Notes: generated by a model not told the origin, from the sequence alone. Shown: positions 1-8,768, counted from the first letter of the stretch. The stretch: DNA of 64,000 nt from Bilifractor sp002394235 (GCF_052118845.1 NZ_JBQKGJ010000012.1:20519-84518), one strand, 5' to 3'. Made by a program: numbers and translations.

Positions 1-119
1 GGGAGGATATTTTCCTCTTAAATAGTAATAAAAATAATATAGAGACCGGCCGCACCCAACTTAAAGAGGACCGGCGCGCGGCAGACCGCGCTGCCAAACA
101 GATCAAATGGGAACAGAGA

Positions 120-650
120 ATGCGGCGAAAAAAATCACGGGAAGAAAAGGCTCGAAAAGAAGCGGAACAAAAAAATGCCGTAATCCGGTCCATGCACGAA
201 AAATACATGAGAGCAGCCCTGGCGGAAGCGCAGAGGGCAGCCGCTCTCAGAGAAGTTCCCATCGGATGCGTCATTGTAAAAGAAGGCAGAATCATTGCCC
301 GTGGATATAACCGGCGCAACACGGACGCGAACACACTGTCTCACGCAGAGCTGAACGCCATCCGGGAGGCCAGCCATGCTCTCGGCGACTGGAGACTCGA
401 GGGCTGCACCCTGTATGTCACCCTTGAGCCCTGCCAGATGTGCGCGGGTGCCATCGTCCAGTCCAGAATCGACGAAGTCGTCATCGGCTGCATGAATCCG
501 AAGGCGGGATGTGCAGGATCCGTTCTGAACCTCATGCAGGTACCCGCATTTAACCATCAGGTGAAGATTACGCGGGGAATTCTTGAGAAAGAATGCAGTC
601 ATCTCATCAGCAGCTTCTTCGAGCAGCTCCGTTCCGAAAAATCCGGATAA
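120..650 (+). CDS. tadA: tRNA adenosine(34) deaminase TadA
   Basis: TadA deaminates A34 to inosine in the wobble position of tRNA-Arg(ACG), in the cytoplasm. The zinc-deaminase signature is complete: HAE at residues 75-77 (zinc ligand plus proton shuttle) and PCxxC at 104-108. The conserved domain begins near the internal methionine at 192 (MHEKYMRAAL), and the 24 residues before it are Lys/Glu/Arg-rich. Neither ATG has a convincing Shine-Dalgarno sequence. The reading frame also stays open upstream to the left edge of the window, so the true start is uncertain (120, 192 or outside). Start uncertainty aside, the family assignment is secure. It lies just upstream of rpsO, which has its own promoter. 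Confidence 0.93.
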   Translation: MRRKKSREEKARKEAEQKNAVIRSMHEKYMRAALAEAQRAAALREVPIGCVIVKEGRIIARGYNRRNTDANTLSHAELNAIREASHALGDWRLEGCTLYVTLEPCQMCAGAIVQSRIDEVVIGCMNPKAGCAGSVLNLMQVPAFNHQVKITRGILEKECSHLISSFFEQLRSEKSG

Positions 651-691
651 AGAAAATCCGAAAAATCCGAAAGATCCGGATAAAGAAAATC
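641..691. repeat. 18-bp direct repeat at the tadA 3' end
   Basis: The same 18 bases (ATCCGGATAAAGAAAATC) occur at 641-658, spanning the tadA stop codon, and again at 674-691, with related ATCCGAAA units between them. It looks like a local duplication that placed a second copy of the gene's tail next to the rpsO promoter. Confidence 0.7.
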
Positions 692-692
692 A

Positions 693-721
693 TTTACTTT
701 TTCTATACGCTATGCTATATT
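693..721 (+). promoter_or_regulatory. rpsO promoter
   Basis: TTTACT (693-698) and TATATT (716-721) are separated by exactly 17 bases, a good vegetative sigma-factor promoter. It would give an rpsO leader of about 85 nt. In other bacteria S15 represses its own mRNA through such leaders, but no known S15-leader fold was verified here. Confidence 0.7.
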
Positions 722-814
722 GAGTGGGCATGAGTTTTAACCTTGATTCAGATCCCGGAAACTCCGACCAGATCTTAATCACAGGCGATTAGAAATATTT
801 TGGAGGAAAATGAA

Positions 815-1081
815 ATGATTACAAAAGAACTCAAACAGCAGATTATCAAAGAGTATGCAAGAACAGAGGGCGACACCGGTTCACCTGAGGTACAGGTTGC
901 AATCCTCACCGAGAGAATTAAAGAGCTCACAGAGCATCTGAAGACAAACCACAAGGATCACCATTCCAGACGCGGTCTTCTGAAGATGGTAGGTAAGAGA
1001 CGCGGACTTCTTGATTACCTCAAGAAGACAGATATCGAGAGATATCGTGCTCTGATCGAGAAGCTGGGACTTCGTAAGTAA
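815..1081 (+). CDS. rpsO: 30S ribosomal protein S15
   Basis: S15 is a primary 16S rRNA-binding protein of the small subunit. The 88-residue product is the usual length and carries the family core (GDTGSPEVQVAILTERI, HSRRGLLKMVGKRRGLLDYL). The start at 815 is chosen because GGAGG at 802-806 sits at the right distance. A longer reading from a TTG at 800 would put the start before that ribosome binding site. The promoter lies at 693-721 and a strong hairpin follows at 1094. rpsO followed by pnp is the standard bacterial order, with the hairpin between them able to limit or process the joint transcript. Confidence 0.97.
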   Translation: MITKELKQQIIKEYARTEGDTGSPEVQVAILTERIKELTEHLKTNHKDHHSRRGLLKMVGKRRGLLDYLKKTDIERYRALIEKLGLRK

Positions 1082-1093
1082 TCGAATCGCTTT

Positions 1094-1130
1094 CAGGGCG
1101 GGTAGGACTCACCTATCCGCCCTGTTTCCG
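1094..1130 (+). terminator. rpsO-pnp intergenic terminator/processing hairpin
   Basis: CAGGGCGGGTAGG pairs with CCTATCCGCCCTG around a 5-nt loop (13-bp stem with one G-U pair), followed by a short T-rich tail. It may act as a partial terminator or as an RNase processing site ahead of pnp. Confidence 0.75.
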
Positions 1131-1314
1131 TGTTTACAAGCAATGAGCCGCAGCCACCGCGAAGCGTGACTCATCTCGTTTTTCGGAAATCGGGACAGAT
1201 GTTCCGCACGAGGATCCGTCCGTTTTCAAAGAGTAACATCCGGCGCCGCAGCAGGGCCTGCACGGTCCCGGCGGTTCGGAACAATGGCATTCGCCGAGAA
1301 GTAAAGGAGTAAAG

Positions 1315-3462
1315 ATGGAAGAAAACAAGACATTCTCAACCAGACTTGAGAACAACTACAAGACCTATGAAATGGACCTGGCCGGAAGAAAACTTTCCGT
1401 GGATATCGGGAGAGTCGGCAAGCAGGCAAACGGATGCGCGTTCATCCATTATGGTGACACCACACTTCTGTGCACCGCAACCGCTTCCAAAGAGCCGCGG
1501 GAGGGAATCGATTTTTTCCCGCTTTCCGTTGAATTTGAGGAGAAAATGTACTCGGTCGGCAAATTCCCGGGCGGCTTCAATAAGAGAGAGGGAAAAGCTT
1601 CCGAGCATGCCGTACTCACATCCCGTGTTATCGACCGTCCGATGAGGCCTCTTTTCCCGAAGGATTACAGAAACGATGTCACACTGAATAATATGGTGAT
1701 GTCCGTTGATCCGGAATGTGACCCGGAAGTTGTCGCCATGCTCGGTGCGTCTCTCGCCACATCCATTTCCGATATTCCTTTTGACGGTCCCTGCGCCGCC
1801 ACACAGATTGGAATGATCAACGGCGAATTTGTCATCAACCCGGGTTATGAGAAGAAGGCCGAGTCAACGCTTGCTCTGACCGTTGCCTCTACAAGAGAGA
1901 AGGTCATCATGATCGAAGCCGGCGCGCAGGAAATTCCGGAGCAGAAGATGATCGAGGCCATTTATCTTGCCGATGAGACAAATAAAAAGGTTATTGCTTT
2001 CTTTGATCATATCGTGGCAGAGTGCGGAAAACCGAAACACACCTACGAGAGCTGCGCGGTTCCGGAGGAGCTTTTTGCCGCGATCCGCGAGGAGGTTCCG
2101 GATTCTGAGATGGAAATTGCCGTGTTCACGGATGACAAGCAGACCAGAGAGAACAACATCGCCGCCATCACAGACAGACTCAAAGAGAAATTCGCAGACA
2201 ACGAAGAGTGGCTTGCCCTCCTGCCCGATGCTATCTACCAGTATCAGAAGAAGACCGTCCGCCGCATGATTCTGAAGGAGCATAAGAGACCGGACGGACG
2301 CCAGATCCGTCAGATCCGTCCGCTTGCAGCCGAGGTGGATGTCATCCCACGTGTACACGGCTCCGCGATGTTCACCCGCGGACAGACACAGATCTGCGAC
2401 GTTGTGACTCTCGCTCCTCTTTCCGAGGCGCAGAAGGTAGAGGGACTTGATCCCTATATCACAAAGAAACGCTACATGCATCAGTACAACTTCCCGAGCT
2501 ACTCTGTCGGTGAGACAAAGCCGTCCAGAGGACCGGGGCGCCGCGAAATCGGTCATGGCGCTCTTGCAGAGAGAGCTCTCCTTCCGGTTATGCCTTCGGA
2601 AGAGGAATTCCCATACGCAATACGTGCCGTATCCGAGACCTTTGAGTCTAACGGTTCCACCTCACAGGCTTCCGTCTGTGCTTCTTCCATGGCTCTGATG
2701 GCAGCCGGCGTGCCCATTAAGAAGCCCGTTGCCGGAATATCCTGCGGCCTTGTTACCGGAGATACCGACGACGATTATATCGTGCTCACAGACATTCAGG
2801 GTCTTGAAGACTTCTTCGGAGACATGGACTTCAAGGTTGCCGGAACACATGACGGCATCACCGCAATCCAGATGGATATCAAAATCCACGGCCTTACCCG
2901 TCAGATCGTGGAGGAAGCCATTTCCAGATGCAAGGAAGCAAGAGAATATATTCTGACCGAGGTAATGGAGAAGGCAATCGCCGGACCGCGTCCGACTGTC
3001 AACGAGTACGCGCCGAAGATCGAGCAGATCAAGATTGATCCTGACAAGATCGGTGATGTAGTCGGCAAACAGGGAAAGAATATCAATGAAATCATCGCCC
3101 GCACGGGTGTAAAGATCGATATCGACGAAGACGGATCCGTCTCCATCTGCGGAACGGACCGTGCGAAGATGGATGAGGCCGAGAAATACATCGAGGTCAT
3201 CACCACAGATTTCGAAAAGGATCAGGTTCTGAAAGGAAAGGTTATCAGCATCAAGGAGTTCGGTGCTTTCCTGGAGTTTGCTCCCGGCAAGGAGGGAATG
3301 GTTCACATTTCCAAGATTGCTAAACAGCGTATCAATCACGTAGAAGATGTTCTTACTCTCGGCGATGTTGTAAAGGTTGTCTGCCTTGGAAAGGACCGCA
3401 TGGGAAGACTCAGCTTCTCCATCAAGGACTGCCCGAAGGACGCAAAGGCGATCAACGAATAA
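1315..3462 (+). CDS. pnp: polyribonucleotide nucleotidyltransferase (PNPase)
   Basis: PNPase is a phosphorolytic 3'-5' exoribonuclease and a core mRNA-decay enzyme. At 715 residues it is full length. Order of domains: RNase PH domain 1 (about 20-150), alpha-helical linker, RNase PH domain 2 (about 320-500), a KH domain with GxxG as GKQG near 584-587, and an S1 domain from about 638 (KVISIKEFGAFLEF). The start is supported by AAAGGAG at about 1303. The 3' hairpin at 3493 ends the unit. The roughly 230-bp gap from rpsO contains only the terminator hairpin and no other gene. Confidence 0.97.
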   Translation: MEENKTFSTRLENNYKTYEMDLAGRKLSVDIGRVGKQANGCAFIHYGDTTLLCTATASKEPREGIDFFPLSVEFEEKMYSVGKFPGGFNKREGKASEHAVLTSRVIDRPMRPLFPKDYRNDVTLNNMVMSVDPECDPEVVAMLGASLATSISDIPFDGPCAATQIGMINGEFVINPGYEKKAESTLALTVASTREKVIMIEAGAQEIPEQKMIEAIYLADETNKKVIAFFDHIVAECGKPKHTYESCAVPEELFAAIREEVPDSEMEIAVFTDDKQTRENNIAAITDRLKEKFADNEEWLALLPDAIYQYQKKTVRRMILKEHKRPDGRQIRQIRPLAAEVDVIPRVHGSAMFTRGQTQICDVVTLAPLSEAQKVEGLDPYITKKRYMHQYNFPSYSVGETKPSRGPGRREIGHGALAERALLPVMPSEEEFPYAIRAVSETFESNGSTSQASVCASSMALMAAGVPIKKPVAGISCGLVTGDTDDDYIVLTDIQGLEDFFGDMDFKVAGTHDGITAIQMDIKIHGLTRQIVEEAISRCKEAREYILTEVMEKAIAGPRPTVNEYAPKIEQIKIDPDKIGDVVGKQGKNINEIIARTGVKIDIDEDGSVSICGTDRAKMDEAEKYIEVITTDFEKDQVLKGKVISIKEFGAFLEFAPGKEGMVHISKIAKQRINHVEDVLTLGDVVKVVCLGKDRMGRLSFSIKDCPKDAKAINE

Positions 3463-3492
3463 TCAGCTGTATACATATTTATTTATATGGGG

Positions 3493-3534
3493 AATCCCCT
3501 GCTGTACACGAAAATGTATGGCAGGGGATTTTTA
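3493..3534 (+). terminator. pnp terminator
   Basis: AATCCCCTGC (3493-3502) pairs with GCAGGGGATT (3521-3530) and is followed by a T-run, a typical rho-independent terminator. Confidence 0.85.
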
Positions 3535-3540
3535 TGTTCA

Positions 3541-3812
3541 TGCCCGCAGGCGGGGCGCAGCTATATCTATAAGCCCTGCGTCACTTCGCTGCTTCTCAGC
3601 CTCCGTACTGCTTACAAGTCCGCGATACTGCATAAGCTGCGGATTACTCCGGTACTTCGCACTTTCGCAATCCACAGAAAAAAAGTACATAAAACGGACA
3701 AACTGATGCATGGTGATTTTTGTCGATTTCTTATACAATGTAGCCGTAATCGGATCATATTTTATGCAATCCGGAGCTTATACAATAGGCGGAGCCCCGC
3801 CTGCGGGGCATA
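3541..3812. repeat. repeat-filled gap with inverted GC-rich ends
   Basis: The 388-bp gap between pnp and the GH31 gene contains no credible gene. It begins with a GCCCGCAGGCGGGGC hairpin (about 3542) and ends with GCCCCGCCTGCGGGGC (about 3794-3809) in the opposite sense. Internally, 3630-3677 carries the sequence GCTGCGGATT-ACTCCG and CGCAATCCACAG, which also appears at 8803-8843. These are copies of the GC-hairpin repeat family seen also at 15068, 36283, 60922 and 63930. Confidence 0.7.
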
Positions 3813-3850
3813 GACGTTTATGAACGATACACAGAAAGAGAAAATCCAGA

Positions 3851-6358
3851 ATGAAGATACAAGACTGTCAGAAAATCAGTGATAACAAGATTCGGATCCG
3901 GACAGACCGGGGACTGCTTTTCATCTCTGCCGAGACAGATAATATTATGCGCTGTGTCTATACCGGAAGAGAAGAGGAGTCTTCCGCGTCCCCTCTTCAG
4001 ATCAGGCACAGCGAGTCCGCATGTCCTCTCGCTCTGGAGGTGCGTGATCTGGATCTGCAAATTTCCACAAAACTTCTCACACTCCGGATCAGGCGGACAG
4101 ACGGCTGTTTTGTCTGGATTCGAAGAAAAGATGGTTTTCAGTTGCTGGAAGAAGGAGAGAAAGAGCTTACCGGGATTCCAGTTATGAAATACTCAACCTG
4201 CGGAGAGAAGCCAGTCATCCGCAGAGTGAAAACCGTAGACGGAGAAAGAAATTTTGTTGAAAACCTGCGGGAGGTTGAGGACCACAGAGCGTATCGGGCG
4301 AAGCTCTCGTTCCGATTCCAGCCCGGAGAACAGATCCACGGGCTTGGTCAGGGGGAAGAGGGCATCTACAACTACAGAGGCCACACCCAGTACCTCTACC
4401 AGCACAACATGCGCATCCCGGTTCCTTTTCTGATCTCCGACAGAGGCTACGGTATCCTCGCCGACTGCGGAAGCCTCATGACCTTTAACGACGATGAGCG
4501 AGGCTCCTATCTCTTCTGCGACACTGTGGAACAGCTGGACTATTACTTTATCTCCGGGGATTCTGCGGATGCACTCATCGATGGATTCCGCCGGCTGACG
4601 GGGAAGGCGGCAATGCTCCCGAAGTGGGCCTTCGGATATATCCAGTCCAGGGAAAAGTATTCCACGCAGGATGAACTCGTTGAGGTTGCTGAGAAATATC
4701 GCCACATCGGCGTCGGACTTGACTGCGTCGTGCAGGACTGGAAGACCTGGCCGGCAGATGACTGGGGATGCAAGATTCTGGACAAAACACGCTATCCGGA
4801 TATCCGGGCGGCAATCGACAGGATTCACGAGCTCCATGTCCACACCATGGTGTCCGTCTGGCCGAATATGAATTACGGAACAAAAGATTATTGTGAGATG
4901 TCCGACGCAGGCTTCCTTCTCAATGACCTGGCGACCTATGACGCTTTTGACGAAAAGGCCAGAGAGCTGTACTGGAAGCAGTGCAGCCGGGAACTTTTCT
5001 CCGGCGGCTTTGATTCCTGGTGGTGTGACTCGACAGAACCTTTTTCCGGTCCGGACTGGAACGGGGAATATGAGCGGGAACCCTGGGAGCGGTTTCTTCT
5101 TGTCGGCGGCGAGCACAAGAAATTCCTCGGCGCGGACCGGGCAAATCTCTATGCTCTCGCCCACGCCAGGGGTATTTTTGAAAACCAGAGAAAGGCGGAT
5201 CCGGACCGCAGAGTTCTGAATCTTACCCGCTCCGGATATGCAGGAAGCCAGAAATACGGAACGGTTCTCTGGTCCGGCGACATCTCTGCCAGATGGGATG
5301 TTCTGAAGAAGCAGCTCCCAGAGGCGCTCAACATGGCGATGAGCGGCATGCCTTACTGGACCTTCGACATCGGTGGATTTTTCGTCGTACATGAAAACTG
5401 GTCCGGACGCGGCTGTGAGTGCAGCGGAGACCCCTCGATGAAATGGTTCTGGCGCGGCGACTACGAAAAAGGACTCGAGGATCCGGGCTACCGGGAACTG
5501 TATGTCCGGTGGTTTGAATTCGGCTCCTTCCTCCCGATGTTCCGCTCCCACGGAACCGATGTGCCTCGTGAAATCTGGAATTTTGGAAAGCCCGGCGATC
5601 CTTTTTACGATGCACTGGAGAAGACGATCCGCACACGATATCGCCTGATGCCCTATATTTATTCCATGGCAGGCGCGGTCGTACAGCAGAACAGCACCAT
5701 GGTTCGGAGTCTGCTCTTTGATTTTTCCGATGACATCAGGGCAGCTTTGCTTGATTCTGAATATATGTTCGGAGAAAGCCTGCTGATCTGTCCGATCACC
5801 GATCCGATGTATTACGGCAGAGGCGGGGAGCATCTCAACACCCCGAAAACCTGGACAGTCTATCTGCCGGAGGGAACCGGATGGTATGACTTCTACACGG
5901 ACGACTATTATGAAGGCGGACAGACGCTGACGCTCGCGGTTTCTCTGGATCACATCCCGGTGTTTGTGCGGGCGGGAAGCATCCTGCCGATGGAGTCCGG
6001 TCTCACCTATGCAGAGGAAGTGCCCGACACTCCCTTTGAATTTCATCTGTACCCGCTTCGCCATCCGGGGAAGAAAAGTTCCTCCGTGCACCGGATTCTG
6101 TACTATGAGGATGACGGCGACGGATATAGCTATGAAAACGGAGTTTTTCAGCAGATTCCCGTTACATGGGATGAAAAAGAAAATCTCTTTTCCATCGGTC
6201 CGTCGCCCTTCCGTTTCAGGGGAGGTATCGCCGGCAGGGATATCCGCCTCGTATTTGCCGGCGGCGGAGAGCAGCTCTTCCGTTACCGGGGTGAAGAGCA
6301 CACCGAACACCTTTCAGCTTCTTGCCGGTCACTGAGCCACATACCGGAGAAAGAATAA
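3851..6358 (+). CDS. glycoside hydrolase family 31 alpha-glycosidase
   Basis: A GH31 retaining alpha-glycosidase (alpha-glucosidase or alpha-xylosidase class). The 835-residue protein has an N-terminal beta-sandwich (about 1-230), a (beta/alpha)8 barrel (about 255-590) and C-terminal beta domains. The nucleophile motif WWCDSTEPF places Asp393 as nucleophile, and SGDISARW gives Asp477 as acid/base. No signal peptide is seen, so it should act on oligosaccharides imported into the cytoplasm. The ribosome binding site is weak. The next gene, a UroD-fold protein 155 bp downstream, may share its transcript. Substrate cannot be fixed from sequence alone; no transporter or regulator gene is adjacent. 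Confidence 0.9.
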   Translation: MKIQDCQKISDNKIRIRTDRGLLFISAETDNIMRCVYTGREEESSASPLQIRHSESACPLALEVRDLDLQISTKLLTLRIRRTDGCFVWIRRKDGFQLLEEGEKELTGIPVMKYSTCGEKPVIRRVKTVDGERNFVENLREVEDHRAYRAKLSFRFQPGEQIHGLGQGEEGIYNYRGHTQYLYQHNMRIPVPFLISDRGYGILADCGSLMTFNDDERGSYLFCDTVEQLDYYFISGDSADALIDGFRRLTGKAAMLPKWAFGYIQSREKYSTQDELVEVAEKYRHIGVGLDCVVQDWKTWPADDWGCKILDKTRYPDIRAAIDRIHELHVHTMVSVWPNMNYGTKDYCEMSDAGFLLNDLATYDAFDEKARELYWKQCSRELFSGGFDSWWCDSTEPFSGPDWNGEYEREPWERFLLVGGEHKKFLGADRANLYALAHARGIFENQRKADPDRRVLNLTRSGYAGSQKYGTVLWSGDISARWDVLKKQLPEALNMAMSGMPYWTFDIGGFFVVHENWSGRGCECSGDPSMKWFWRGDYEKGLEDPGYRELYVRWFEFGSFLPMFRSHGTDVPREIWNFGKPGDPFYDALEKTIRTRYRLMPYIYSMAGAVVQQNSTMVRSLLFDFSDDIRAALLDSEYMFGESLLICPITDPMYYGRGGEHLNTPKTWTVYLPEGTGWYDFYTDDYYEGGQTLTLAVSLDHIPVFVRAGSILPMESGLTYAEEVPDTPFEFHLYPLRHPGKKSSSVHRILYYEDDGDGYSYENGVFQQIPVTWDEKENLFSIGPSPFRFRGGIAGRDIRLVFAGGGEQLFRYRGEEHTEHLSASCRSLSHIPEKE

Positions 6359-6431
6359 CATACGAAAGGAAGCGCACAAATAATCAGGCGTGGAACAACA
6401 CCCTCGAATAATCGATTGATATACAGGCCCT

Positions 6432-6480
6432 GAAATAAATCCGCAAACAAAAGATCTCCAATTCAGAGATTTGTTATTTC
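6432..6480 (+). promoter_or_regulatory. imperfect hairpin in the leader of the UroD-fold gene
   Basis: Three nested short stems can form: GAAAT/ATTTC, AACAA/TTGTT and ATCTC/GAGAT. There is no T-run. It could be a leader structure or an operator, but the arms are short and interrupted. Confidence 0.3.
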
Positions 6481-6513
6481 AAGCCATAAAAAAGCAAAGT
6501 AAAGGAGAATGCA

Positions 6514-7704
6514 ATGCAATACAAAGACAACTGGGATGAAACAAAAAAGAAATTTGACGGCTGGTGGCATCAGAGCAATACCGGAAGACCGCTGATGCAC
6601 ATCGTCGCGAGAAAACCGGAAATCGAACACCTATCCGATGGTCAGCCGCATGAGGGCGGAATGGATCAGGTCTTCTGCCAGGGCCTGTATTATGATCTGC
6701 CCGAGAATCTCAAATGGAAAGATATGGAGGACAAATACATGAACCCGGAGCGCATGGTTCTCCGGTACCGCGACTTCTGCGAAAAGCATCTGTTCCTCGG
6801 AGAAGCATTCCCGAACATGGAGACTAACTTCGGACCGGGCTCCGTCGCGGCTTATCTCGGCTCTGATATCGGATTCAAGGAGGATACGGTCTGGTTCAAG
6901 CCCTGCATCGACGAAGATGACGACTGGGAAGACGTTCCGCCGTTGAAATTTGACCCGGAGAATAAATGGCTTCGCAGACATCTCGAAGTGGTCGAAGGCT
7001 GCAGAAAATTCGCGGGCAATGATTTTTGCCTGGATATGCCGGATCTCATGGAAAACGTTGATGTGCTTTCCTCTCTCCGGGGCGCCCAGACCCTCATGAT
7101 GGATATGATTGAGGATCCGGACTCCATTGAGGAGCGGGTCGGACAGGTGACCGACGCATATTTTGAGTTCTTTGACCGTTTTTATGATCTCGTCAGAACT
7201 CCTGACGGAGGCAATTCCTATTCCTGCTTCCAGATCTGGGCTCCGGGAAGAATGGCAAAGCTTCAGTGTGACGCCTCAGCCATGATGTCGGTTGACTTCT
7301 TTGACGAATTTGTTCTGGACTCGCTGAAAAAACAGACACAGAAGCTCGATTATGCCATGTATCATCTGGATGGCCCCGGCGCCATCCGCCATCTTGATCA
7401 TCTTATGGAAATTCCCGGCATCAATGCCCTTCAGTGGACACCGGGAGACACCGGTCCGGACGGCACTTACGAAGAGTGGGACAAGATCTATGACAAGGTA
7501 ATTGCCTCCGGCAAATCCCTGTGGATCAAGGTATACAGCGGCGGCTTTGACGACTGGATCCGGAACTGCGACAGAATCGTCCGTAAATACGGCTCCGCGT
7601 CCATCATGTTCTATTACCCGGAGATGTCTCTGTCACAAGCTGAGCAGCTTCTGAAATACGCGGAAGAAAACTGGTCGGATATCAAAGGATCCTTCCGCGG
7701 ATAA
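6514..7704 (+). CDS. uroporphyrinogen-decarboxylase-fold protein (MtaA/UroD-like), function unknown
   Basis: A 396-residue protein of the UroD/corrinoid-methyltransferase superfamily, of the kind often labelled 'trimethylamine corrinoid protein 2' or 'UroD family' in gut Firmicutes. That label is from family knowledge; no methyltransferase partner or corrinoid protein lies nearby. Visible elements include a Trp-rich N-terminus (DGWWHQSNTGRPLMH) and barrel strands such as YHLDGPGAIRHLDHLMEIPG and INALQWTPG. The start has a good AAAGGAG. It sits downstream of the GH31 glycosidase on the same strand and ends 6 bp from the convergent dut gene. It is not the haem-pathway HemE, since no tetrapyrrole genes are linked. 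Its reaction is unknown. Confidence 0.75.
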   Translation: MQYKDNWDETKKKFDGWWHQSNTGRPLMHIVARKPEIEHLSDGQPHEGGMDQVFCQGLYYDLPENLKWKDMEDKYMNPERMVLRYRDFCEKHLFLGEAFPNMETNFGPGSVAAYLGSDIGFKEDTVWFKPCIDEDDDWEDVPPLKFDPENKWLRRHLEVVEGCRKFAGNDFCLDMPDLMENVDVLSSLRGAQTLMMDMIEDPDSIEERVGQVTDAYFEFFDRFYDLVRTPDGGNSYSCFQIWAPGRMAKLQCDASAMMSVDFFDEFVLDSLKKQTQKLDYAMYHLDGPGAIRHLDHLMEIPGINALQWTPGDTGPDGTYEEWDKIYDKVIASGKSLWIKVYSGGFDDWIRNCDRIVRKYGSASIMFYYPEMSLSQAEQLLKYAEENWSDIKGSFRG

Positions 7705-7710
7705 TTTCTA

Positions 7711-8148
7711 TCAGGATCTTCCGGTGCTTCCGAAGCCGCCTTCTCCCCGTTCCGTCTCGCCGAGCTGTTCCACCTCCTCAAACTCGGCGGGAAGGAAGGG
7801 AAGGATCACAAGCTGCGCAATCCGCTCTCCCGGAGTCACACAGCGCGCTGTCTCGCCGTCATTGTGAACAGCGATCATAAAGGGGCCCCGGTAATCCGCG
7901 TCAACCACACCGACACAGTTTGCGGGTCGGAGAGATTCCTTTGCGGCAAGTCCGCTTCTTGCAAAAATAGCTCCGAAATATCCTTCCGGGATCTCCATCG
8001 ATAAGCCTGTGCCAACCATAACCGTTGCGTGAGGCTCAATTTCCACCGGTGTTTCCACGTCTGCATAAAGATCGTAACCCGCAGCCGATGCGCTTCCGCG
8101 CGTCGGCATCTTGGCGGTATCGGTCAGTTTCTTCACTTTGATTTTCAT
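7711..8148 (-). CDS. dut: dUTP diphosphatase
   Basis: dUTPase hydrolyses dUTP to dUMP and pyrophosphate, keeping uracil out of DNA and feeding thymidylate synthesis. The 145-residue protein has the trimeric dUTPase motifs in order: SAAGYDLYAD, ARSGLAAKESL, GVVDADYRGP, PGERIAQLVI and the C-terminal GEGGFGSTGRS that closes over the active site. Its start overlaps the stop of the upstream DUF1292 gene by 4 bases (ATGA), so the two are translationally coupled. The gene is convergent with the UroD-fold gene, with no room for a terminator between them. Confidence 0.96.
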   Translation of the reverse strand: MKIKVKKLTDTAKMPTRGSASAAGYDLYADVETPVEIEPHATVMVGTGLSMEIPEGYFGAIFARSGLAAKESLRPANCVGVVDADYRGPFMIAVHNDGETARCVTPGERIAQLVILPFLPAEFEEVEQLGETERGEGGFGSTGRS

Positions 8149-8492
8149 GTTTCATCCTCCGTAAGGTCAATATTTTTCGTCATGGCTTCGAAAATCGCCG
8201 AAGCTTCTCTGTATTCATCCTCACTTTCAATCTGTGTCACAACCGGTGCGCCTTCATCATCTGTATCAAAATGATACAGATACGCCGTACCTTTCGTACT
8301 TCCGTCCTCCGGAATCAGAACGATATATTTCTGCGCTGGTGTCTGGAAGATCCTGACGATTGTGCATCTCACGTCCCTTCCGTCCTCATAGGTCAGTGTC
8401 AGGCTTTCCTTGTCCGTATCGATAAAAGAGCAGCCCTCCGTGCGGGCCGCACCTTCCGGCGCATGATTCTTCTGTTCTCTTTCTTCCGCCAT
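8145..8492 (-). CDS. DUF1292 family protein
   Basis: A small acidic protein of 115 residues from the start chosen here (MAEEREQKNH). The core KESLTLTYEDGRDVRC...YIVLIPED..YLYHFDTDDEG resembles the DUF1292 family of Firmicutes, whose function is not established. GGAGG lies 5-6 nt before the ATG at 8492. In-frame upstream ATGs exist (8504, 8564), but the one at 8564 lies inside a 38-bp tandem array that appears to have copied this translation start, so they are judged less likely. It forms a coupled pair with dut. Confidence 0.75.
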   Translation of the reverse strand: MAEEREQKNHAPEGAARTEGCSFIDTDKESLTLTYEDGRDVRCTIVRIFQTPAQKYIVLIPEDGSTKGTAYLYHFDTDDEGAPVVTQIESEDEYREASAIFEAMTKNIDLTEDET

Positions 8493-8514
8493 ATTTTCCT
8501 CCATTTCAGACTGT

Positions 8515-8666
8515 TGAGCCAGCCATCCATTTCCTTCTGTTTCAGGCTGCCCTGAGCCGGCCATCCGCTTCCCTCTGGTTCAGACTGCCTTGAGCCAGCC
8601 ATCCATTTCCTTCTGTTTCAGGCTGCCTTGAGCCGGCCATTTAATTCCTTCTGATTGTACCTGTTT
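8515..8666. repeat. four 38-bp tandem repeats in the DUF1292-dut leader
   Basis: Units begin with TGAGCC at 8515, 8553, 8591 and 8629, exactly 38 bp apart. On the minus strand units 1 and 3 (8515, 8591) contain AAGGAAATGGATGG, and the others carry degraded versions of it. The real start region of the DUF1292 gene (CTGAAATGGAGGAAAATATGG) resembles one more degenerate unit. Because 38 is not a multiple of 3, successive copies shift frame, so this is not a protein repeat. The array lies between the promoter at 8654-8682 and the gene. Confidence 0.85.
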
Positions 8667-8682
8667 CCGGAGCATGTTACAA
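8654..8682 (-). promoter_or_regulatory. promoter of DUF1292-dut
   Basis: On the minus strand TTGTAA (8682-8677) and TACAAT (8659-8654) are separated by 17 bases. Transcription would start near 8647 and pass straight through the 38-bp repeat array. The -10 element overlaps the last repeat unit. Confidence 0.65.
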
Positions 8683-8768
8683 TACTTCACAGAAAGATCT
8701 GTCCCTCCGGAGGCCATACTGTTAAGCCGATGCCTGATATTCTCCGTGGACAGTACGGTAAGACGCAC

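Noticed and set aside
4193..6310. A 705-residue open frame on the minus strand across the GH31 gene
   Set aside because: It is antisense to a gene with complete catalytic motifs, has no domain I recognise and reflects the GC-rich codon pattern of the real gene.
8515..8666. The 38-bp periodic array as a possible CRISPR
   Set aside because: The units are contiguous with no unique spacers and no cas genes are present; it is a plain tandem repeat.
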